From the NCBI GenBank assembly GCA_963807225.1, contig CAWEAD010000007.1, positions 124,001-188,000 of the forward strand: a DNA stretch of 64,000 bases, written 5' to 3'. The notes under the pieces were generated by a model. It had not been told where the DNA came from. It saw only the letters and a list, made by a program, of their open reading frames with translations, and did no database searches. How positions within the stretch are numbered: position 1 is the stretch's first letter; each line of letters starts with the position of its first letter. Of this stretch, positions 17,094-27,220 are shown in pieces. The position numbers and the translations under genes were made by a program. The DNA comes from JAGVGT01 sp963807225. Lineage in GTDB: Bacteria > Desulfobacterota > Desulfobulbia > Desulfobulbales > JAGXFP01.

Positions 17094-17457
17094 GCTCTCC
17101 TCTCAGTACTTCCAGGGCCTAACAATGTTATTAGTCAGCATGCTGACTTTGTTTTCTTCAGAGCTTATCTGGTGACTTTCCTGACAATTAACAGGCAATA
17201 AAATCGATGTTTTCAAGCCATTTTCAGGTCACTTTGCTGTATAATTACGCTTAAAATTATTGGGAATTATTTGGCGCCATATGTTTCGCTCAAATTAAGA
17301 TACCCCTGATCATTCCAGGGATTAACCGCGTATAAATGGGAATTATGCGATTTCGTCTGAACCTGGCAGTTATGGCGCAGAGTTTGACAATCGTATTAAC
17401 ACCTTTCAGCCGCAAGATGCTTCATCCTGCCCTGACAACTTTTCGACCTTCAGATTC
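17094..17457. other. AT-rich intergenic region with palindrome and direct repeats
   Basis: About 360 bases, notably AT-richer than the surroundings. It contains a perfect 16 bp palindrome (AGTCAGCATGCTGACT, 17133-17148) and two 10 bp direct repeats TGGGAATTAT at 17261 and 17337. GCCTAACAAT at 17118 looks like the first half of an attC but has no matching partner. It may be the debris of a mobile element; no gene is seen. Confidence 0.4.
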
Positions 17458-18033
17458 TCACCCTTTGACCTTGCCAATCAGCCAGGCCATGTTGTCACCC
17501 AGATCCTTCATGGTCTTGACCCCTTCCTCGTCGTTCAGGACCTCGCCGGGTTGGCGGCCGATGCCGATGTTCCAGTAGGAGGAGCCGGCCAGGATCATCT
17601 GGCCGATCAGGAAGAAGTAGTTGAGAGAGCTGAAGACATGGGAGGCGCCGGCCCTTCGCACCGCCACCACAGAGGCTCCCACCTTGCGTTTGAAGAGTTC
17701 GTCGTTGGCCCGGCTGACCATCCCGGTGCGTTCGATAAACGCCTTCATGTTGGCCGAGACATCGGCAAAGTAGGTGGGTGAGCCCAGAATGATGCCGTCG
17801 GCTGCCTTCATCTTTTGAATGGCCTCGTTGACGACATCGTCGTCGATGGCACAGCAACCGTTTTTTTTCTCGTAACATTGAAAGCAGGCCTTACAGCCGG
17901 AGAGATTGATCCCGGCCAGCTCGACCAGTTCAGTCTCACCGCCGGCCGCCCGGATCCGCTCCAGGACGATATTGATTAATGCCGTGGTGTTACCGTTTTT
18001 CCTGGCGCTGCCGCTAAAAGCTACTACCTTCAT
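17458..18033 (-). CDS. Flavodoxin-fold NAD(P)H-dependent FMN reductase family protein
   Basis: 191 residues with the N-terminal FMN phosphate loop FSGSARKNGNTTALI and the GSPTYFADVSANMKAFIERTG isoalloxazine loop of the NADPH-dependent FMN reductase family. A CKACFQC segment followed by CC (about residues 48-62) resembles the cluster-binding Cys of iron-sulfur flavoproteins, suggesting an electron-transfer flavoprotein. Stand-alone gene; partner not identifiable. Confidence 0.87.
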   Translation of the reverse strand: MKVVAFSGSARKNGNTTALINIVLERIRAAGGETELVELAGINLSGCKACFQCYEKKNGCCAIDDDVVNEAIQKMKAADGIILGSPTYFADVSANMKAFIERTGMVSRANDELFKRKVGASVVAVRRAGASHVFSSLNYFFLIGQMILAGSSYWNIGIGRQPGEVLNDEEGVKTMKDLGDNMAWLIGKVKG

Positions 18034-18206
18034 CTTTCACCTCTTTAGTTGTTTTAGTTTTTCTAATTCGCTTGGGCTAATCTGTCTAGGCGGGTTAGGC
18101 CTAGGTCGCGGCGGGTTATGCGGAGTTTATCCACGACAGTGGGCTACCCGTGCACGGCTAAAAGTTTATAGACTTCGATTCTTTCCGGAGGTTATCCTGG
18201 CTTACT

Positions 18207-20711
18207 TTACCCGGCCTCGACCGGCGCAGGCACGGGAATGCCCCAAATCTCCCGGGCATATTCACGGATGGCCCGGTCACTGGAGAATTTGCCCATTCGG
18301 GCCACGTTCAACAGTGCCCGCCGGTGCCAGTCGGCCTGGTCGCGGTAGGCCCGGTCGACCAGTTGCTGGCAGGCCAGGTAGGCCTTGAGATCCTTAATCA
18401 GCAGGTAGGGATCGTTGGGGTCCAGAAGGCTGTCGAAAATCGGCTGGAAGAGATACGGCTCTTCAGGAGAGAAGGTGCCGTCCACCAGACTGTCCACCGT
18501 CCGGCGGATCTCCGGCTCGGCCAGATAAATCTCGCGCGGTGAACAGGAGGAACAGGATTTTTCCCGTTCCACCTCTTCGGCCGTCATCCCGAAGATAAAG
18601 ATATTCTCCCGCCCGACCTCCTCCATGATCTCGATGTTGGCGCCATCCAGGGTGCCGATGGTCAGGGCGCCGTTCAGGGCAAACTTCATATTGCCGGTGC
18701 CGGATGCCTCGGTGCCGGCCGTGGAGATCTGCTCGGAGAGATCGGATGCCGGAAAGATTTTTTCGGCCACGGAGACGCCGTAGTTGGGGATGAAAACCAC
18801 CTTGAGCCGCCCACTCATCAGTTTATCGCCATTAACCACCTCGGCCACCGAGTTGATCAGCTTGATGATCAGCTTGGCCTTGAAATAGGAAGGCGCCGCC
18901 TTGCCGGCAAAGATTATCGTGCGGGGAGAATACTTCATGGCCGGATCGGCCCGAAGCCGGTGATAGAGGGTGATAACATGCAGGATATTCAAGAGTTGGC
19001 GTTTATACTCGTGGATTCGTTTGACCTGCACGTCGAACATGGACTCGGGAGAAACCGTAAGCCCGCAGTATTGGAGAATGTAGTCGGCCAGTTTCACCTT
19101 GTTGGCCAGTTTGACCGCCGCCCACTCCCGAAGAAAATCTCCGTCCCCGGCCAGCGGTTCCAGCTTCCGCAACTGATCGAGGTCGGTGATCCAGCCTTCT
19201 CCGATCCGGCCGCTGATCAACTCGGCCAAACCGGGGTTGCACTTCAACAGCCAGCGCCGCTGGGTAATGCCGTTGGTCTTACAGTTGAAACGCCCTGGGA
19301 AGAAGTTGTGAAAGTGATGAAACACCCGGGTTTTCATCAGATGGGTGTGCAACTCGGCCACCCCGTTCACCGAATGACTGCCGACGATGGCCAGGTGGGC
19401 CATGCGTACCTTCTTGACCGATCCCTCCTCGAAGAGGGACATGGCCTTGAGCATCTCCAGATCGCCGGGGAAGCGGGTCGCCACCTCCTGCAGAAAACGG
19501 TGGTTGATCTCGTAGATGATCTCCAGGTGGCGGGGCAGAACCCGCTCCAGCATCTCCACCGGCCAGGTTTCCAGGGCCTCGGGCATCAGGGTATGATTGG
19601 TGTAGCCGAAGGTGGCAACGCAGATCTTCCAGGCCTCGTCCCAGTCCAGACTTTCCTGGTCCAGCAAGAGCCGCATCAGTTCCGGGATGGCGATGGCCGG
19701 GTGGGTGTCGTTCAACTGTACCGCGACCCTCTCGCTTAGCAGGGTGAAGTCGTTATTCTTCTTCTTGAAACGCCGCATGATGTCCTGAAAGGTGGCGGCC
19801 ACGAAGAAATACTGCTGCTTGAGCCGCAGTTCCTTCCCTTTACTCAGCTTATCGGAAGGATAGAGGACTTTGGAGACGGTTTCCGAGTTGACCTTGTCCT
19901 GCACGGCGGCGATATAGTTGCCCCGGCTGAAGAAAGAGAAGTCAAAATCGCGCGAGGCCCTGGCGGTCCAGAGCCGCATGTTGATCACTTGCTCATTGCG
20001 GTAACCCGGCACCAGGAAATCGCAGGCCATGGCCATGATCACCTCGGTATCCAGCCATTCCTTGCGGATCCCCCCCTGGTCGTCGATCGAAGTCTGCACC
20101 CGACCATAGAAATTGACCGGGTAGAGCTGCTCCGGACGTTCGTATTCCCACGGGCTGCCGTATCGGAGCCAGTTGTCCGGCGCTTCCAGCTGATAACCGT
20201 CAATCAATCGTTGAAAAAAAAGACCGTATTCATAACGAATTCCATAGCCGTAGGAGGGAATCCCCAAGGTGGCCATGGAATCGAGAAAGCAGGCGGCCAG
20301 ACGACCCAAACCACCATTGCCCAGGGCGGCATCCTCCTCCTCTTCGCGAATATCTTCCAGATCGTAGCCCAATTGCTGAACCAGATCGGCAACGGCGCCC
20401 TGGAAGCCCAGGTTGATCATGCTGTTGCCCAGAGACCGCCCGATCAGAAACTCCAGGGAGAGATAATAAACCCGTTTGGCCCGGTGGTCGTAGTAGCTCT
20501 TCTGGGTATTGATCCAGCGTTCGATCAGATTGTCGCGCAGGACGTAGGAAAGGGCCTTGCAGAGATCACGGCTGTTGGCCCGGCTCGGGTCACGGCCCAG
20601 GAAACTCATGAGGTGGTGGATGGTGGACTTTGTCAGTTCCTCGGTCAGCTGCTCGTCTTCAGCGGTGTAGGAGCAGACCGGACGGGCTATATTGGTCGGG
20701 TCGATATCCAT
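18207..20711 (-). CDS. glgP: Glycogen/starch phosphorylase
   Basis: Releases glucose-1-phosphate from alpha-1,4-glucans using pyridoxal phosphate. 834 residues, full length for the GT35 family. The PLP-lysine segment EASGTGNMKFALNGALTIGTLDGANIEI is intact, as are GNGGLGRLAACFLDS near the N-terminus and the KRIHEYKRQLLN block. Unusual: shortly after the PLP motif there is a CSSC cluster (EREKSCSSCSPRE) where relatives usually have no Cys, a possible redox switch. It appears monocistronic. Confidence 0.96.
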   Translation of the reverse strand: MDIDPTNIARPVCSYTAEDEQLTEELTKSTIHHLMSFLGRDPSRANSRDLCKALSYVLRDNLIERWINTQKSYYDHRAKRVYYLSLEFLIGRSLGNSMINLGFQGAVADLVQQLGYDLEDIREEEEDAALGNGGLGRLAACFLDSMATLGIPSYGYGIRYEYGLFFQRLIDGYQLEAPDNWLRYGSPWEYERPEQLYPVNFYGRVQTSIDDQGGIRKEWLDTEVIMAMACDFLVPGYRNEQVINMRLWTARASRDFDFSFFSRGNYIAAVQDKVNSETVSKVLYPSDKLSKGKELRLKQQYFFVAATFQDIMRRFKKKNNDFTLLSERVAVQLNDTHPAIAIPELMRLLLDQESLDWDEAWKICVATFGYTNHTLMPEALETWPVEMLERVLPRHLEIIYEINHRFLQEVATRFPGDLEMLKAMSLFEEGSVKKVRMAHLAIVGSHSVNGVAELHTHLMKTRVFHHFHNFFPGRFNCKTNGITQRRWLLKCNPGLAELISGRIGEGWITDLDQLRKLEPLAGDGDFLREWAAVKLANKVKLADYILQYCGLTVSPESMFDVQVKRIHEYKRQLLNILHVITLYHRLRADPAMKYSPRTIIFAGKAAPSYFKAKLIIKLINSVAEVVNGDKLMSGRLKVVFIPNYGVSVAEKIFPASDLSEQISTAGTEASGTGNMKFALNGALTIGTLDGANIEIMEEVGRENIFIFGMTAEEVEREKSCSSCSPREIYLAEPEIRRTVDSLVDGTFSPEEPYLFQPIFDSLLDPNDPYLLIKDLKAYLACQQLVDRAYRDQADWHRRALLNVARMGKFSSDRAIREYAREIWGIPVPAPVEAG

Positions 20712-20835
20712 CGATTGTCGTATCCTGGCAAAATGAGCCTACCGGGCAAGCAAGCGGACTACCGGTCTATTAAATATGATTTTAACCAATGAATCCGCCC
20801 GGTACCAAGGAAAATCTGGTTTCAACCTCCGCATA

Positions 20836-21522
20836 TTATTGCCGGCGTGAGGCGAGTAATCTGCTTACCCAGGCCAGGGCTTCTTCCCGGTCGTTAACTT
20901 CTCCCACCACCCGGGCCTGCTCCAGAGAGTCCAGTATTTCACCGAACAGGGGACCGGGTTTGAGGCCCAGTTCCCGCAGATCATGACCATTCAGCAGTTT
21001 TGGACCCTGCAGCACCGGTTGCACCGACTGGCGGTACACCGCGTCGATCTGCCGGTAAAGTTCCGCCAGATTTTCCTCCATGCCCGCCGGCTTCAAAGGG
21101 CCGCTGGCCGCCAGGCTGTCGGCCAGGGCCAGGAGGAAGAGACCGGGCATTTCCTCTCCCGCCGCCTTCACTAAACGCAGGCAGGCCCTGGGCGTAATCC
21201 CGGTTTTCTGTCGGGCGTTATTAAGGTGGAAGGGATACATGTGCAGCTCGATCAGGCGGGCGGCGATGTTGCAGCCCTCCCTGCCCCAGCGCAAACGGTG
21301 GGCGATAGCGATAAATAAACGGGCTCCGGCCCGATCGTGATTATAGAAGGTCGCCCGGCCGTCTTCCTTTACGGCCGCGGTTTCCGGCTTGCCCAGGTCG
21401 TGAAAGAGCGCGGCCCACTTAAGCAGGGTCGGTCGGCGAGGCAAAGCCAGGTATGTGTTTAAAGCGGCGGACTGGTCCGGAAAGTAACGATCGGGATTAG
21501 TCAATACTCCTTCCATGGCCAC
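20836..21522 (-). pseudogene. CCA-adding enzyme/polyA polymerase, C-terminal HD part (frame break)
   Basis: Continuation, in the next frame, of the tRNA nucleotidyltransferase gene upstream. It holds the HD domain (LLKWAALFHDLGKPET...FYNHDRAGA) and the C-terminal tRNA-binding helices. Relatives have the two parts as one protein, so the shift near 21525-21535, in a GGCGGCG run, is a one-base indel. If translated alone it would begin at the ATG at 21522 or 21516, but no ribosome site supports this. Confidence 0.8.
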
Positions 21523-22306
21523 CAGACGCCGCCAGGTTATGGTCCATAACGTCGAGATGATGGCTGGCCGGCTGGGTCAGCCCCCGGCCCCTGGCCAGTT
21601 CCGGGAAGATGGCCGGCAATAACCCGGCATCGGCCAGATCCCCAAAGGTTTTACCCGCCCGGGGAGAGGCCATGATCAACTCTAGTTCGTAGTTGAGTCT
21701 TTCCGGAGCGGGGCGGCTGATCAGGCCGGTCCTGGTCCGTATCCAGTCCAGGGTCTGTGTTTCCACCTCCAGACCGAGGGTGGCGGCAAAACGGAAGGCC
21801 CGCAGAAGCCGCAAGGGGTCGCGGTCGAAGGCCTCCGGAGTAACCGCCCGCACCAGACCGCGGCTGAGATCAACGCAGCCATCCAGAGGGTCTAAAATCG
21901 ACCAAGGCCCAGCCAGGGTGCCGGTGACTGGATCAATTCTGACCGCCATGGCGTTGATGGCGAAATCACGGCGGGCCAGATCGGCCTGGATTTCGGTGGT
22001 GCCTTCCCGGAAACAGGAGAAATCGACGGTGAATGCCGGAGTAACCACCCGAGCCACTCCCTCATCGGCATCGAGCAGGACGAAGGCGCCGCCGGTAAAG
22101 GTGGCGAACGACCGGGCAGCAGCCAGGGAGTCGCCGGCCAGGGTCAGATCCAGGTCGCCGGCCCCTTCGCCACGCCACCAATCCCGAACCGCGCCACCGG
22201 TCACATACATTTCCGGCCAATTCCGGCCAAGAGCCTGCAGCCCCCTCGCCAGATTAGCGGGATAGGCCCGGAGCCAGTCTTTATCGAGATGTTTATTCTC
22301 CGCCAT
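21497..22306 (-). pseudogene. CCA-adding enzyme/polyA polymerase, N-terminal catalytic part (frame break)
   Basis: Class II nucleotidyltransferase head: VTGGAVRDWWRG, the DLDLTL metal-binding aspartates, then RRDFAINAMAVR and the RDPLRLLRAFRFAATLGLEV neck. This family adds or repairs the CCA end of tRNA, or polyadenylates RNA. The ORF can be opened much further upstream, but the ATG at 22306 has a GAGAG ribosome site and begins at the normal N-terminus. The frame ends early, after SHHLDVMDHNLAA, and resumes in the next frame. As an essential function it is unlikely to be truly broken, which favours sequence error. Confidence 0.82.
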
Positions 22307-22583
22307 ATCTCTCGGACCGATCAAAAAAATTGCGTCTTCCTTCCCGGCAGTTATGATGAATCTCTGATCCCGGCAAATTGGCCGAACTCGCAAAATATCA
22401 CGGGATGCTAAACAGCGAAACCAAGACTGCGTGAAGTTCGATAGACAAGGAGTATTGTATTTTAGAGATTGAGGCCATACAAACGGTACGCCGAACCAAC
22501 AAAAACGCGCTACTACGTCGTAGATCGGAATTGTGCCCTTCAGGGTTACTTTTGCGACACAATCAAGCTTAACAGGAAAAACC

Positions 22584-23528
22584 ATGGACGTTAAACCCAT
22601 TTATCAAGAGGTTTTCCCCGATGCCATCGATTTGGCTGATCGGACCTTTGAGCTGACCCCGCCGGGCGCCGCAGGGGAAACTTCGGCGTTGAAATTCGAT
22701 CCCGCCACTCTGGCCCTGTTGCATCCCCCGCTGTTGCTGGCGACCCCGGCCGGAAAAATGCTGGTGATCGGCGGCCGGAGTATCTTGTCCGCCCTGGAAC
22801 CGAATACTTCTCTCGGCTGCCTTTTATTCCCGGCTGAAACCTCCAGGGCAACAATCCTGGCCCTGGCCCTGGCCGCGATCCTGAGCCAGCGCCAGGCTAC
22901 CCCCATGGAACAGGCCATCTGCTGGGAAAAAGCCGAAGAATGGCTGGGGAAGGAGGAAGCCTGGCGGAGGTTCGGGCCACTACTGGAGCTGACCCGCCGC
23001 TACCCACCATCTAGGCTGGCCCGACTCAAGGATCTGCCGGAAAATCAGGCCAACGCCCTGCAGACCGGTCGCCTGGAACTATCCACGGCTTTCCAGCTTC
23101 TGGATCTGGACAAGAAAAGCAGCGCTCTTCTTTATCAGGTTATCGAGCTCCTGCACCTCAGCAGTTCAAATCAGAAAAAACTTCTGGAGATCTGCCGGGA
23201 TCTGGCAGGTCGCGATGGGATCGCCATCGCCGAGCTGTTAAACCGTCCCGAAGGGCGGGAGATCCTGAGCGGAGCCATGATCAATCCCCCCCAACAGGCG
23301 GTCCGTTTGCTGGCCTGGCTCAATGAACTGCGACGCCCCAGGCTATCTGCCGCCAACCACGACTGGCAGATCTTCACGGCGAGTCTCTCCCTGCCGACCG
23401 GGGTAACCCTGGAACCATCCCCTTCCTTTGAACGGGATACCATGCGCCTAACCATCGAGCTGCCAGGCCGCCAGACCCTGTCGGCTTGCTGGCCCGCTTT
23501 GCGTGAGGTTCTCCGCGGCTGCCGCTGA
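22584..23528 (+). CDS. ParB-like domain protein, function unknown
   Basis: About 314 residues. The layout recalls ParB/Spo0J: an N-terminal substrate-like region (LLHPPLLLATPAGKMLVIGGRSILSAL, LGCLLFP), then a helical region (RQATPMEQAICWEKAEEWLG ... RLKDLPENQANALQTGRLELSTAFQLLDLD) like the ParB helix-turn-helix. The ParB CTPase arginine motifs are not evident, so DNA or CTP binding is uncertain. The ATG at 22584 follows an AGGAAAA ribosome site; the longer frame is unlikely. It converges on the AAA ATPase gene. Confidence 0.6.
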   Translation: MDVKPIYQEVFPDAIDLADRTFELTPPGAAGETSALKFDPATLALLHPPLLLATPAGKMLVIGGRSILSALEPNTSLGCLLFPAETSRATILALALAAILSQRQATPMEQAICWEKAEEWLGKEEAWRRFGPLLELTRRYPPSRLARLKDLPENQANALQTGRLELSTAFQLLDLDKKSSALLYQVIELLHLSSSNQKKLLEICRDLAGRDGIAIAELLNRPEGREILSGAMINPPQQAVRLLAWLNELRRPRLSAANHDWQIFTASLSLPTGVTLEPSPSFERDTMRLTIELPGRQTLSACWPALREVLRGCR

Positions 23529-23572
23529 CCCCCTAGCTTCCCGGCCACTGAACCGGCAACCCTGGACCGGCT

Positions 23573-24976
23573 TCACATATCCACAAAATAATTTTCCCAG
23601 GCCGAAGTCATCGCCTCAATGGTCATTTTCGGGGCAACGCAATGATAGTGGGCATCGTCAACAATCTGGTCGAGCAGATCACGGGGATGGCAGGAGTTCA
23701 GCATTATCCCATGCCGTTTATACAGCCTGAGCAGAAAATCAAAAACCGAGACCTGAAAATCAATTTTATTTGCACTGCAGATTTTCTTGAAGATGTCTTC
23801 ATATTCTTCCTGACTGGGATGGTCTATCTTGATTTTGTAACGGATCCGGCGCAGAAAAGCCTCATCCACCAAAGTGCGCGGTTCCAGATTCGTCGCAAAG
23901 ATAACCAGCTGATCGAAGGGGATATCAAATTTCATGCCGGTGTGCATGTTGAGAAAATCGGTACGCCTTTCCAGAGGCACGATCCAGCGGTTCAGAATCT
24001 TTTCAGGCGACATCTGCTGGCGCCCGAAATCATCAACGATGAAGAGGCCGTTGTTGGCCTTCATCTGCACCGGCGCGTCGTAAAATTTTGCCACCTGGTT
24101 GAATTCCAGATCGAGCATTCGCAGGGTCAACTCGCCGCCGGTCATGACTACCGGCCGACGGATCTGAATCCAACGCTGGTCGATGAATTCTTCGCCTGCC
24201 TCCTGGGCCAGCGGCACATGATTAACCGGGTCGAAGACCGTGACTATCTCTCCACCAACTAGAATGGCATAGGGAACAAAGATGCTGTCCGGCAGAATGT
24301 TGCCGATGGTCTCGGCGATGGTGGTTTTTCCGTTGCCGGCTGGGCCGTATAGGAATATCGCCTTACCGGAACTAACCGCCGGCCCCAACCGTCTGAGCAA
24401 GGAATGATTGACGGTTAGATGGGCAAAGGCATTTTCGATGCTCTCGGGGGTAACCAGGATATTTTTCACCGTCTGAGCTGAAACCATCTGCTTATAATCT
24501 TCCAGCAGGACCGGGGCTGGCCCCACATAATGGCAAAGTTTCAGCAGTTCGCCGCCCTGGCGTTTGCCTTCGTCCGTCACCCGGTAATGGTAGGTGAGCT
24601 TGGCCAGATGGTCTGCCTTGCGCACATCGACGTAACGTTTCTGGCGTAACTCATCCAGGGCCTTTTCCACTACGGAATAGGGCAGCTTTAGGAGACCGGC
24701 CACCTGCGGCAACCTGAAGTCTCCGAGGGAAATGATATGTTTCAAGGTCAAATCGACGATGAAATCCAGTTCCAGACCTGTTGCCTGGACATCCTTGGGA
24801 ATCAACGGAGTTCTTTGAAAAACATCGGACAACTGATCTTCACGGATGAACCCCAAGTCGATCAGGTTACGGCCCAACCGACCACCTTGGATCCTTTGCC
24901 GTTCCAGGCCCAGGTTCAGCTGAACTTCGGTAATGTAATTTCTCTCCAGCAAACTCTCACCCAAGACACTCGGCAT
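23573..24976 (-). CDS. MshEN-like / winged-helix / AAA ATPase protein
   Basis: 467 residues. N-terminal about 65 residues look like the MshEN/PilB N-domain (GESLLERNYITEVQLNLGLE ... GRLGRNLIDLGFIREDQL), which in other proteins can bind c-di-GMP. A winged-helix-like middle follows (KLPYSVVEKALDELRQKRYV, YRVTDEGKRQ), then an AAA domain with Walker A YGPAGNGKTT, Walker B LFIVDDFG and sensor FATNLEP. The start at 24976 has a GGAGAGAG ribosome site and is preferred to the ATG at 25000. It lies a few kb from the pilin locus, but a functional link is inference only. Confidence 0.78.
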   Translation of the reverse strand: MPSVLGESLLERNYITEVQLNLGLERQRIQGGRLGRNLIDLGFIREDQLSDVFQRTPLIPKDVQATGLELDFIVDLTLKHIISLGDFRLPQVAGLLKLPYSVVEKALDELRQKRYVDVRKADHLAKLTYHYRVTDEGKRQGGELLKLCHYVGPAPVLLEDYKQMVSAQTVKNILVTPESIENAFAHLTVNHSLLRRLGPAVSSGKAIFLYGPAGNGKTTIAETIGNILPDSIFVPYAILVGGEIVTVFDPVNHVPLAQEAGEEFIDQRWIQIRRPVVMTGGELTLRMLDLEFNQVAKFYDAPVQMKANNGLFIVDDFGRQQMSPEKILNRWIVPLERRTDFLNMHTGMKFDIPFDQLVIFATNLEPRTLVDEAFLRRIRYKIKIDHPSQEEYEDIFKKICSANKIDFQVSVFDFLLRLYKRHGIMLNSCHPRDLLDQIVDDAHYHCVAPKMTIEAMTSAWENYFVDM

Positions 24977-25417
24977 GCTCTCTCTCCAAAGTTGATGCAT
25001 TCACAAAAAGCGGGTCAGCCTGCGACAAGCTCAGATTGAAAAGTCAACTTTTTTCAGGCTTTCGACGATACCGGCAGCCAACCTTTACGCCAATCGGGTG
25101 ATCGATCGATGACCCAAAGCGGTTGGTTCACTGACTCAAATTCTGCAGCCGGGAGACCGTCCTTGTCAAGCCTCGACTCTCCCGCCGCTTATTTTGCGGC
25201 AATATTCGGGGTCGACCGTTCCGGACAGAGGCCCGGTGCGGGGCTCGACCAGACGGCAGTTCCGCCCCAATCGTATGGCGACGCAGATTTTGCCTTAACG
25301 AATCGGCCGGTTCGGCCATGACGACGAATTTTCTACCGATCCGGATCGGGACACGATATTATTAAAAAGTCCGACCTAATCGCTGCACTTTATTCCCCCG
25401 GTTGCGTATGACTGGCG
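24977..25417. other. Intergenic region before the ligase-like gene
   Basis: About 440 bases with no convincing gene. It contains a perfect 14 bp palindrome CCGATCCGGATCGG at 25336-25349. It must hold divergent promoters for the ATPase gene and the ligase-like gene, but none was clear. Confidence 0.4.
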
Positions 25418-26368
25418 ATGACAAACAGAAAGCATACCGAACTTTCCCCACTGCCCCCGATACCAAAACCCCTGACAATCATGGCAGGCTGGGCGGTGGC
25501 CATCGGCATGACCCTGATTCCCTGGCTGATCCCCCACTTGACCCACTCTCTCTTTGACGGCGCAAGATTTCTCGAAATTGCCATCCTGGCCTGGCTAGCC
25601 GTGCTTTACCTGACTATCGGCGATTTGCGGAAGTCGGTTATTGCGCTCGTCTCGGCGTTACCCGTCCGGATTCGACTCATCTTATCGGTTCTCGCCCTGC
25701 TTGCCGGGGCCAGCGCCCTTCATGCGCGATTCCCCCTGCATGCTTTGACGGAAATCAGCCTCGCCCTCCTGCTGCTGCTTTTTGCCTGCGGGTGCGCCTT
25801 ACTGTCGCATGAAAAGAGAAGCTTTGTCGATCTGATTTTCTCCTCGTCGCTGGTGGTCGGCGCCCTTATTTTCTTAATAATATTCGCTTTGTCTTTCCGG
25901 GGGGCGATTGCCGCCGGCAGACCTTTCAGCTGGGTCACACCATTCGTCACCTTTGCCAACATCCGCTTTTTCAGCCAGTTTCAAGCTTACACCCTGCCGC
26001 TTCTGGTCCTGCCGCTGTTTGTGGCACCCAAATGGGGCAGGACAATAGCTATACCGGTAGCCGGCTTCTGGTGGGCTCTCCATTTTGCATCGGGAACCAG
26101 ATCGCTCTGGCTGGCCCTGCTGGTGACGACGCTAGTAATGGCTTTCTGGCTGCGCCAAGCGGCTCTTCCCTGGCTGCGCCTTCAAGGGTGGACATTCACG
26201 CTGGGGGGACTGATCTATTCCATTTTTGCCTGGGGGGCCAACGACTTCGGCCATAACAAGTTCTATGGCATGGCCGGGATCGTCGCCCGGGGAATAAGTG
26301 ACAGCGGGCGCTTTGAATTGTGGCGGGCGGCGGGGGAAATGATCCGCTCTTCCCCCTGGCTGGGGTAG
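25418..26368 (+). pseudogene. O-antigen ligase/polymerase-like membrane protein, N-terminal part
   Basis: Polytopic membrane protein with about ten hydrophobic segments and the Wzy_C/WaaL-like periplasmic region beginning RGISDSGRFELWRAAGEMIRSSPWLG. The frame stops there (TAG, 26366-26368). One extra G in the GGGG run at 26362-26365 would restore GVGPMHFG and the remainder. Such enzymes ligate or polymerise glycan on lipid carriers, or glycosylate pilins. The pilin locus lies close downstream, so a pilin glycosyl role is possible but unproven. Confidence 0.7.
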
Positions 26369-26973
26369 GGCCGATGCATTTCGGCCTCTATAATTTCAGG
26401 GTTGCGGCCCACCCCCACAATGCCTGGTTGCAAATCGCCGCCGAATATGGCCTGCCGATGGCGCTGCTGCTTACCTTCCTGGTGCTCTATTTCCTGCACT
26501 GTGCCTTCCACTGGTGCAGCACGGCGGATTCGGTCCGGGACCGGAACATCAATATAGCCATGACTGCGGCCTTGATCTGTGGATTGACCGAAGCCATGTT
26601 CAGCGGCAACACCTTGATGCCGCAAAGCCAGTTGCTCTTGTTTTTCATCGCCGGTTGGCTGGTCGGCAGAAATTTACATCTTGCGGAATCAACGGGATAT
26701 CCGGATCTGCCGAATAGGTCTTTAGAATTAAGAAAAAATATCGTCCTGACGAAATGCCTGACCCACACCGCCCTAATCATCGTCATCACTGCGGCAATAG
26801 CTGTACAGGTCATCGGCGCGGCCAATTACTACAAATATAGCAAAGGGCATGATTATGACCCGACCACATACTACCATCCGCGCTACTGGCAAGACGGCCA
26901 CTGGCTGGCAGGCGCCCAGGAAAAGGACACCCGAAAGGAACTTGAATCAGACCGGCAGGATGAAAAACTCTGA
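26365..26973 (+). pseudogene. O-antigen ligase-like membrane protein, C-terminal part
   Basis: Continuation in the shifted frame: VGPMHFG, then the AAHPHNAWLQIAAEYGLP signature of the O-antigen ligase family with its conserved His residues, three more membrane segments and a hydrophilic C-terminal tail. Together with the preceding part it would be about 518 residues. Confidence 0.7.
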
Positions 26974-27212
26974 CGATGCCAAAAGCCCGGTACCGTTGCC
27001 AAGAATGACGGGGCCGAATAAAGTCGGATATAAATAATCTTCAGCCATTCCCATTACCGAATTAGCGGCATATTTTCCGGCTGGAATCCAGTGTTATTAA
27101 TTAGATTCAGAAGATCCGGATTCCATTTCACCCCCCTGTGTTGGCGGTAACCACTGTACATCACCCTCCCCTCCAGATATAAAATCCAATATTTACAACA
27201 TATTACATATAT
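26974..27212. other. AT-rich spacer before the triple repeat
   Basis: About 240 bases, strongly AT-rich toward 27200 (ATTTACAACATATTACATAT...). No gene seen. Likely part of the regulatory region of the pilin genes. Confidence 0.4.
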
Positions 27213-27220
27213 TAAAATAA

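Noticed and set aside
18085..18125. Second attC-like site (GTTAGGC next to a repeated GGCGGGTTA)
   Set aside because: No matching RYYYAAC partner at suitable distance and no paired arms.
25128..25319. 63-codon minus-strand ORF in the spacer before the ligase gene
   Set aside because: Arg/Pro-rich, no start signal, typical of random open frames in GC-rich DNA.
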